36,424 bases of DNA from Candidatus Sulfopaludibacter sp. SbA3. Its GTDB lineage: Bacteria; Acidobacteriota; Terriglobia; Bryobacterales; Bryobacteraceae. Shown here one piece after another: positions 32,592 to 36,424 of the stretch (position 1 is the first letter of the stretch; the number at the start of each line of letters is the position of its first letter). A model generated the notes under the pieces. The model made no database searches and was not told where the DNA came from. It saw only the letters and a list, made by a program, of their open reading frames with translations. The stretch covers positions 1 through 36,424 of the forward strand of contig CAMAVI010000031.1 in NCBI GenBank assembly GCA_945861625.1, in the 5' to 3' direction. Both the position numbers and the translations under genes were made by a program.

Positions 32592-33737
32592 ATGCGCCCG
32601 CTGACGCATCTGAGTGACGAAGAGGAGTTGTTCCGTTCCACCGTCGCGCAATTTGCGAAGGAACGCCTGGCTCCGCACGTGCGCCAAATGGACGAAGCCG
32701 GCGTCTTCCGTAAAGATCTGCTCGGCGAGTTTTTCGAACTCGGCCTGATGGCCGTGGATGTTCCCGAAGAGTTCGGTGGCCAGGGCGGTAGCTTCTTTCA
32801 ATCCGTGCTCGCCATCGAAGAGCTAGCCAAGGTGGACCCCTCGGCATCGGTCATTATCGACGTGCAGAACACTTTGTGTACCTCGGCTATTCAGCGCTGG
32901 GGGACTTCCGATCAGAAGCGCCGCTTTCTGCCGCGCCTGGCCAAAGACACGGTGGCGTCGTATGCGCTGTCGGAAGCCGGTTCCGGCTCGGACGCTTTCG
33001 CGCTGGCGACGCGCGCGGTGCCGGATGGTGCGGACTTTCGGCTCACCGGCCGCAAGTTGTGGATCACCAACGCCGCTGAAGCCGGACTGTTCCTGGTGTT
33101 CGCCACCGTCGATCCCGCGGCCGGATACCGCGGCATCACGGCATTCGTGATCGAACACGGCACGCCGGGACTTTCCATCGGCAAGAAGGAAGACAAACTC
33201 GGCATCCGGGCCTCGTCAACGTGTGAAGTGATTTTCGATGACTGCCCCGTGCCTGCCGAAAACATCCTGGGTGAAGTTGGTAAGGGTTACAAGGTCGCGA
33301 TCGAGACGCTCAACGAAGGGCGCATCGGGATCGGCGCGCAGATGACCGGGCTGGCGCAAGGCGCTCTCGACCACGCGCTGGCCTACGCCAAGCAGCGCAA
33401 ACAGTTCGGCAAAGCGATCGCGGAGTTCCAAGGCGTGCAGTTCGAACTGGCTGAGATGGCCGTGGACGTCGAAGCAGCCCGGCTCATGACCTACAACGCG
33501 GCACGTTTGAAAGACGCGGGCCTCCCCTTCGTGAAGGAAGCCGCCATGGCCAAGTTCTTCGCGGCGCAGATTGCCGAGCGCTGCGCCTCGCGCGCGATAG
33601 AAGTTTTGGGCGGAGTCGGCTTCACCAAGGAGTACGGAGTGGAAAAGCTTTACCGCGATGCCAAGATAGGCCGGATCTACGAAGGCACGGCCAACATGCA
33701 GCGGTTGACGATCGCGAAACACCTGCTGGGGAAGTAA
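32592..33737 (+). CDS. Acyl-CoA dehydrogenase
   Basis: This FAD enzyme oxidises acyl-CoA to enoyl-CoA in fatty-acid or amino-acid breakdown. The 381 aa are typical for the family. The N-terminal helical domain runs to about 120. The FAD/substrate strands include 'YALSEAGSGSDA' and 'GRKLWITNA', and the C-terminal helical domain has the catalytic-base Glu E364 ('GRIYEGTANMQ') in the position used by short- and medium-chain enzymes. 'KQFGKAIAEFQ' is also canonical. Chain-length preference cannot be told. Start ATG 32592. It diverges from the amidase gene. Confidence 0.95.
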   Translation: MRPLTHLSDEEELFRSTVAQFAKERLAPHVRQMDEAGVFRKDLLGEFFELGLMAVDVPEEFGGQGGSFFQSVLAIEELAKVDPSASVIIDVQNTLCTSAIQRWGTSDQKRRFLPRLAKDTVASYALSEAGSGSDAFALATRAVPDGADFRLTGRKLWITNAAEAGLFLVFATVDPAAGYRGITAFVIEHGTPGLSIGKKEDKLGIRASSTCEVIFDDCPVPAENILGEVGKGYKVAIETLNEGRIGIGAQMTGLAQGALDHALAYAKQRKQFGKAIAEFQGVQFELAEMAVDVEAARLMTYNAARLKDAGLPFVKEAAMAKFFAAQIAERCASRAIEVLGGVGFTKEYGVEKLYRDAKIGRIYEGTANMQRLTIAKHLLGK

Positions 33738-33790
33738 GCCGCGCGCAACCTTCTGCGCCCCGGCTTCGTCAGGATTATAGTGGAGGTAGT

Positions 33791-34594
33791 ATGCGGACAC
33801 TCCCTTGGTTGGCTTTGATGACATTGTGCGCGGCCACTCTTGCCGCCCAGAAATCCAACGACCTCTCGCAGGCCCAGATCGACGATATCGTGCAGAAGTT
33901 TGCCGCCAAGGAAGCGGCTTTTTCCAAGGCCCGCGAGGCTTATACGTACCGGCAGACGGCGCGCATCCAGGAACTCGACGAAGGCGGCGCCATCATGGGC
34001 CGCTGGGAAACCATTTCCGACATCGTCTTCAGCCAGGAAGGCAAACGCACGGAGAAAGTGGTTCGCTCTCCTGTTCCCACGCTGAAGAACATCACGCTGA
34101 CGCCGGAGGACCTGGAAGACATGCGCAGCGTGCAGCCGTTTGTTTTAACGACAACCGAGCTTCCGAAATACCTGATCCGCTACCTTGGCCATCAGAACGT
34201 GGACGAAATCGGCTGCTATGTCTTCGCCGTCAAACCCAAGAAGATCGAAGGCAACCAGCGGTACTTCGCCGGCCAGGTGTGGGTGGATGACCGCGACCTC
34301 CAGATCGTCAAGTCCTACGGCCGCGGCGTGGGTAACGTCAGCCGCAAGGGCGATAACCAGTTCCCCAAGTTTGAGACCTATCGCGAGCAGATCGACGGCA
34401 AGTACTGGTTCCCGACTTATACCGTCGCCAACGATACGCTGCACTTCCAAAGTGGCGATCAGCGCATCCGCCAGACCATGCGTTACGAAGACTATAAGCA
34501 ATTCGGCGCGGAAACCAAGATCACCTTCGGCGACGAGGTCAAAGACGAGGCGAAGCCGGTAACGCCGGCTCCGCCGAAGCCACCGGCCAAGTAA
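33791..34594 (+). CDS. Secreted LolA-like/outer-membrane lipoprotein-sorting-like protein
   Basis: The 267-aa protein has a signal peptide (MRTLPWLALMTLCAATLAAQ). It has a beta-rich body with 'SDIVFSQEGKRTEKVV', 'GCYVFAVKPKKIEGNQRYFAGQVWVDDRDLQIVKS' (the last part, GQVWVDDRDLQIVKS, is typical of LolA-like half-barrels) and 'YREQIDGKYWFPTYTVA'. A Pro/Lys tail ends it. This is the lipoprotein-carrier fold without clear family assignment. Start ATG 33791 has GGAGG 4 nt before it and TATAGT 9 nt before it. It follows the acyl-CoA dehydrogenase by 53 nt. Confidence 0.75.
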   Translation: MRTLPWLALMTLCAATLAAQKSNDLSQAQIDDIVQKFAAKEAAFSKAREAYTYRQTARIQELDEGGAIMGRWETISDIVFSQEGKRTEKVVRSPVPTLKNITLTPEDLEDMRSVQPFVLTTTELPKYLIRYLGHQNVDEIGCYVFAVKPKKIEGNQRYFAGQVWVDDRDLQIVKSYGRGVGNVSRKGDNQFPKFETYREQIDGKYWFPTYTVANDTLHFQSGDQRIRQTMRYEDYKQFGAETKITFGDEVKDEAKPVTPAPPKPPAK

Positions 34595-34662
34595 GGCAGC
34601 CCAGGATCAGCCTCAGGCGTATACCCTAAACTCCCCATCGGAATCCGCCGATAGAAGGGTGT

Positions 34663-35778
34663 ATGCCGGGTGCTCCCAGTGCCGATGTCGAACGCGCGGA
34701 GTTCGAACAGCTCAAGGGGACCTTCTTATCCAATCTCAATCACGAGATCCGCACGCCCTTGAGCGGGATTCTGGGCATGGCCGACCTCCTGCTGGAAACG
34801 AAACTGGACGACGAGCAGAAGGAATACGTGCAGGCCGCCCGCCTTTGCGCTGAAAATCTCTTCCACGTTCTGAATTCCACGCTGGAATTTTCGGCGCTGG
34901 AAGCCGGCCAGTTGAAACTCGACGAAACCGAATTCAGCTTGCACGAGATGTTAGACTCCGTGGTTGGTCAGGAGCGTGAGAAGGCAGAAGCTAAAGGGCT
35001 CCGCCTGATCTCCCGCTTGGAGCCGTCCCTGCCGGAGACCATGATCGGCGACGCAGCGAGGATTCGCGATGTTCTGGCTCACCTGCTCGACAACGCCATC
35101 AAGTTCACCTCACAAGGGAGCGTTACGCTCACTTTGAGCCGCGACTACGATCAACTGATCGCCTCCGTCCTGGATACCGGAATTGGCATTCCGGCCGACT
35201 GCCAGGCTCACATTTTCGAGTCCTTCCGGCAAGGCGAAATGGGCTTATCCAGAACCTATCCGGGATTGGGCCTGGGGCTGGCCCTGGCGCGAAAGCTGGC
35301 GAGCCTGATGGGCGGCGGAATCGAATTTGAGAGCCAGTTGGATGTAGGCTCCACGTTTACCTTGCGCATCCCTCTGCGTCAACCGGCGGCACAACCGGAA
35401 GCGCAGCCGGCACACTCCCCGCGCATTCTTGCCGTGGAAGACAATCCGGTGGGCCAAATGGTATTGCGTCATTCCCTCAAAGGCCGCCCCATCGAATTGG
35501 ATGTGACGGGCAGCGGGCCGGAAGCGCTAGAGGCAGCAGTCACTCATTCCTACGATCTGATTCTGATGGACCTGCAAATGCCGGCCATGGACGGTTTTGA
35601 GGCAACGACCGCAATCCGCAAGCTGCCGGGCTACCGGAATATTCCTATTCTCGCGTTAACAGCCAATTACTCCGATACCGTACGCCAGCAGTGCCAGCAG
35701 TTCGGCATGCAGGGATTCCTTTCCAAGCCCGTGCAATCCGCCGAACTCTGGTCCGCCATCTCGCAAAATCTGAGTTAA
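34663..35778 (+). CDS. Soluble hybrid histidine kinase/response regulator
   Basis: The 371-aa cytosolic protein has no sensor domain. HisKA (about 12-80) contains phospho-acceptor H27 ('NLNHEIRTPLSG'). HATPase_c (about 125-238) has the N-box N144 ('LLDNAIKFT'), G1 D171-T-G-I-G and G2 'GLGLGLALA'. A receiver domain (about 253-371) has D260, phospho-acceptor D303 ('LILMDLQMP') and K355. All catalytic residues are intact. It must sense an intracellular cue or act through partners. Start is ATG 34663 with GAAGGG upstream. It lies 43 nt before flgB, so a motility link is possible but inferred. Confidence 0.94.
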   Translation: MPGAPSADVERAEFEQLKGTFLSNLNHEIRTPLSGILGMADLLLETKLDDEQKEYVQAARLCAENLFHVLNSTLEFSALEAGQLKLDETEFSLHEMLDSVVGQEREKAEAKGLRLISRLEPSLPETMIGDAARIRDVLAHLLDNAIKFTSQGSVTLTLSRDYDQLIASVLDTGIGIPADCQAHIFESFRQGEMGLSRTYPGLGLGLALARKLASLMGGGIEFESQLDVGSTFTLRIPLRQPAAQPEAQPAHSPRILAVEDNPVGQMVLRHSLKGRPIELDVTGSGPEALEAAVTHSYDLILMDLQMPAMDGFEATTAIRKLPGYRNIPILALTANYSDTVRQQCQQFGMQGFLSKPVQSAELWSAISQNLS

Positions 35779-35791
35779 AGAATTCGCGGCG

Positions 35792-35807
35792 TGGCATGCG
35801 GCGTGCA
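35792..35807 (+). promoter_or_regulatory. Sigma-54-like -24/-12 promoter before flgB
   Basis: TGGCATG-CGGC-GTGCA matches the consensus TGGCACG-N4-TTGCW at 10 of 12 specified positions, with exact GG-to-GC spacing. Transcription would start near 35818, leaving only about 4 nt before the flgB ATG. Sigma-54 control of rod genes is known in many flagellated bacteria. Confidence 0.6.
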
Positions 35808-35821
35808 ACGCCTTTGCCATC

Positions 35822-36160
35822 ATGCTGAATGGATTGACCTCCAGCCTGGAGCGTTACCTGGACCTTCTGAGTACCCGCCAGAAGCTGACCGCCTCCAACA
35901 TCGCCAACACCGACACGCCGAAGTATCAGACGCAAGACATTGATTTTCAATTCGAATTCGCAAGCCTGCTGCAGGGCCAACAACCGCAGATCATCCAGGC
36001 CCAGGGGCTAAAAACAAAGCCGGACGGCAACAACGTCAACCTGGATCGCGAGGCGCGGATGCTCGCCGAAAATGCCGTGCGTTTCAACCTGGCATCCACT
36101 TTGCTACGCAGCAAGCTCAAGATGGTACAGCAGGCCATCCAAGGAGGTACTTCATCGTGA
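35822..36160 (+). CDS. flgB: Flagellar basal-body rod protein FlgB
   Basis: FlgB is a proximal rod subunit of the flagellum, exported through the flagellar type III system. The 112-aa product has the typical opening 'LTSSLERYLDLLSTRQKLTA' and the rod signature 'SNIANTDTPKYQTQDIDFQ'. The C-terminal helix 'EARMLAENAVRFNLASTLLR' fits the family. It is slightly short (usual about 130). Start ATG 35822 has no Shine-Dalgarno site and lies behind a sigma-54-like promoter. The stop overlaps the flgC GTG as GTGA. Confidence 0.93.
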   Translation: MLNGLTSSLERYLDLLSTRQKLTASNIANTDTPKYQTQDIDFQFEFASLLQGQQPQIIQAQGLKTKPDGNNVNLDREARMLAENAVRFNLASTLLRSKLKMVQQAIQGGTSS

Positions 36161-36276
36161 GCCTGTTCTCTTCTTTACAGGTCAGTTCGTCGGGCATGAC
36201 GGCGCAGCGGACGCGCGCCGAAATGCTGGCGGAAAACATGGCCAACGCGGAAACCACGCGCACGCCCGAGGGCGGC
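36157..36276 (+). pseudogene. flgC: Flagellar rod protein FlgC, 5' fragment cut by an insertion sequence
   Basis: From GTG 36157 (AAGGAGG at 36141-36147) the product starts MSLFSSLQVSSSGMTAQRTR and continues to 'ANAETTRTPEGG', the normal first 40 residues of FlgC. The expected next residues (PYRRKxV) are absent. After 36276 the frame runs a few codons of foreign sequence to a TAG at 36289. FlgC is usually about 130-150 aa, so about 100 residues are missing from this copy. The break coincides with the edge of a transposase-bearing element. Confidence 0.85.
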
Positions 36277-36424
36277 GGGTGCGCGACATAGAAGTTGAGA
36301 TCAAGCGGCACGACGGGTCTCCCAGTAATCTTCAAACCTTCCGTTGAGGAGGCAACATCGCAAGGCGATGATGGAGTTGGCGCCGCGGAGTGTCCAGAAC
36401 ATACCGGACTGTTTGAGGCGGGAG
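36277..36424 (-). mobile_element. Insertion sequence, one end, probably ISKra4 family
   Basis: The sequence from about 36277 to the right window edge is foreign to flgC and carries a minus-strand transposase C-terminus. The element end (about 24 bp, 36277-36300) precedes the transposase stop. The exact boundary is uncertain by a few bases because GGC/GGG is ambiguous at the junction. Target duplication and the other terminal repeat lie off the window. Confidence 0.7.
36301..36423 (-). CDS. Transposase C-terminal 40 residues, ISKra4-like
   Basis: The reverse complement from the window edge reads 'SRLKQSGMFWTLRGANSIIA' followed by 'LRCCLLNGRFEDYWETRRAA' and a TGA at 36303-36301. I recognise the 'GMFWTxRGANxIxALRC...RFEDYWE' ending from transposases annotated as ISKra4 family, so the family call rests on memory of that motif. 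It would catalyse element transposition by a DDE mechanism. The rest of the gene lies beyond the right edge, so its integrity is unknown. Confidence 0.7.
   Translation of the reverse strand, partial: SRLKQSGMFWTLRGANSIIALRCCLLNGRFEDYWETRRAA

Noticed and set aside
32569-32847. 93-codon N-terminal extension of the amidase
   Set aside because: It runs into the divergent acyl-CoA dehydrogenase gene, and the conserved amidase start is at 32568.
36072-36347. 91-codon plus-strand ORF spanning flgB end to the insertion sequence
   Set aside because: It crosses the flgB-flgC overlap and the element junction in a frame unrelated to any of them.

Overview
This is a GC-rich bacterial chromosome segment. 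I infer an Acidobacteriota, probably a Solibacter/Bryobacter-like lineage. The reasons are the many small secreted proteins of types common in that group (a DUF6152 protein, a PHM-like copper monooxygenase fused to cytochrome c, a protein with 'ADGGNWRT'-type repeats), the PEGA-tailed Ser/Thr kinase and the paired SpoIIE-type phosphatases. No rRNA, tRNA or CRISPR array was seen. The window is almost fully coding. The only gene-free stretch over 300 bases is 25820-26125, which looks like a decayed element.

Layout. 1-4925 (minus strand): a DinB-fold protein, a Gly/Tyr-rich secreted protein, a secreted hypothetical, then ftsY-ribD-ribE (ribE runs off the left edge). 5004-6689 (+): a membrane Ser/Thr kinase with a PEGA tail. 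6750-10339 (-): dnaG-rpoD. 10429-11858 (+): a small Cys protein and a duplicated outer-membrane barrel. 11877-14038 (-): Fur-family regulator coupled to an FHA-GAF-SpoIIE phosphatase. 14178-15077 (+): unknown protein. 15111-17494 (-): a periplasmic redox operon (TlpA-like lipoprotein, DsbD-alpha-like protein, cytochrome c/copper monooxygenase). 17620-18795 (+): secreted protein. 18800-20269 (-): parvulin isomerase and an HExxH protein. 20319-22626 (+): BadF/GlcNAc-type kinase, alpha/beta hydrolase, DUF6152 protein. 22637-23878 (-): ispG. 23955-25819 (+): two coupled secreted helical proteins. 26126-28806 (-): degenerate histidine kinase, NarL-type regulator, amidohydrolase and an unknown protein. 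28883-30166 (+): unknown protein with a GNAT-like end. 30151-31128 (-): second SpoIIE phosphatase. 31213-32568 (-) and 32592-33737 (+): divergent amidase and acyl-CoA dehydrogenase. 33791-36160 (+): LolA-like secreted protein, soluble hybrid histidine kinase, and flgB behind a sigma-54-like promoter. flgC is cut after about 40 codons by what appears to be an ISKra4-type insertion sequence that runs off the right edge.

The points most worth following are these. (1) Many operon-leading genes have a TANNNT -10 box only 6-10 nt before the start codon, five of them exactly 6 nt, which implies widespread leaderless or near-leaderless mRNAs. (2) The cytochrome c/PHM-like protein keeps all six expected copper ligands and sits in an operon with two thiol-redox proteins. 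(3) The sensorless histidine kinase has an eroded ATP-binding lid yet stays coupled to an intact response regulator. (4) flgC is disrupted. (5) The ftsY stop region is copied three times in tandem up to the ribD start. The rest is ordinary housekeeping and secreted-protein content. I saw no defence island or biosynthetic cluster.
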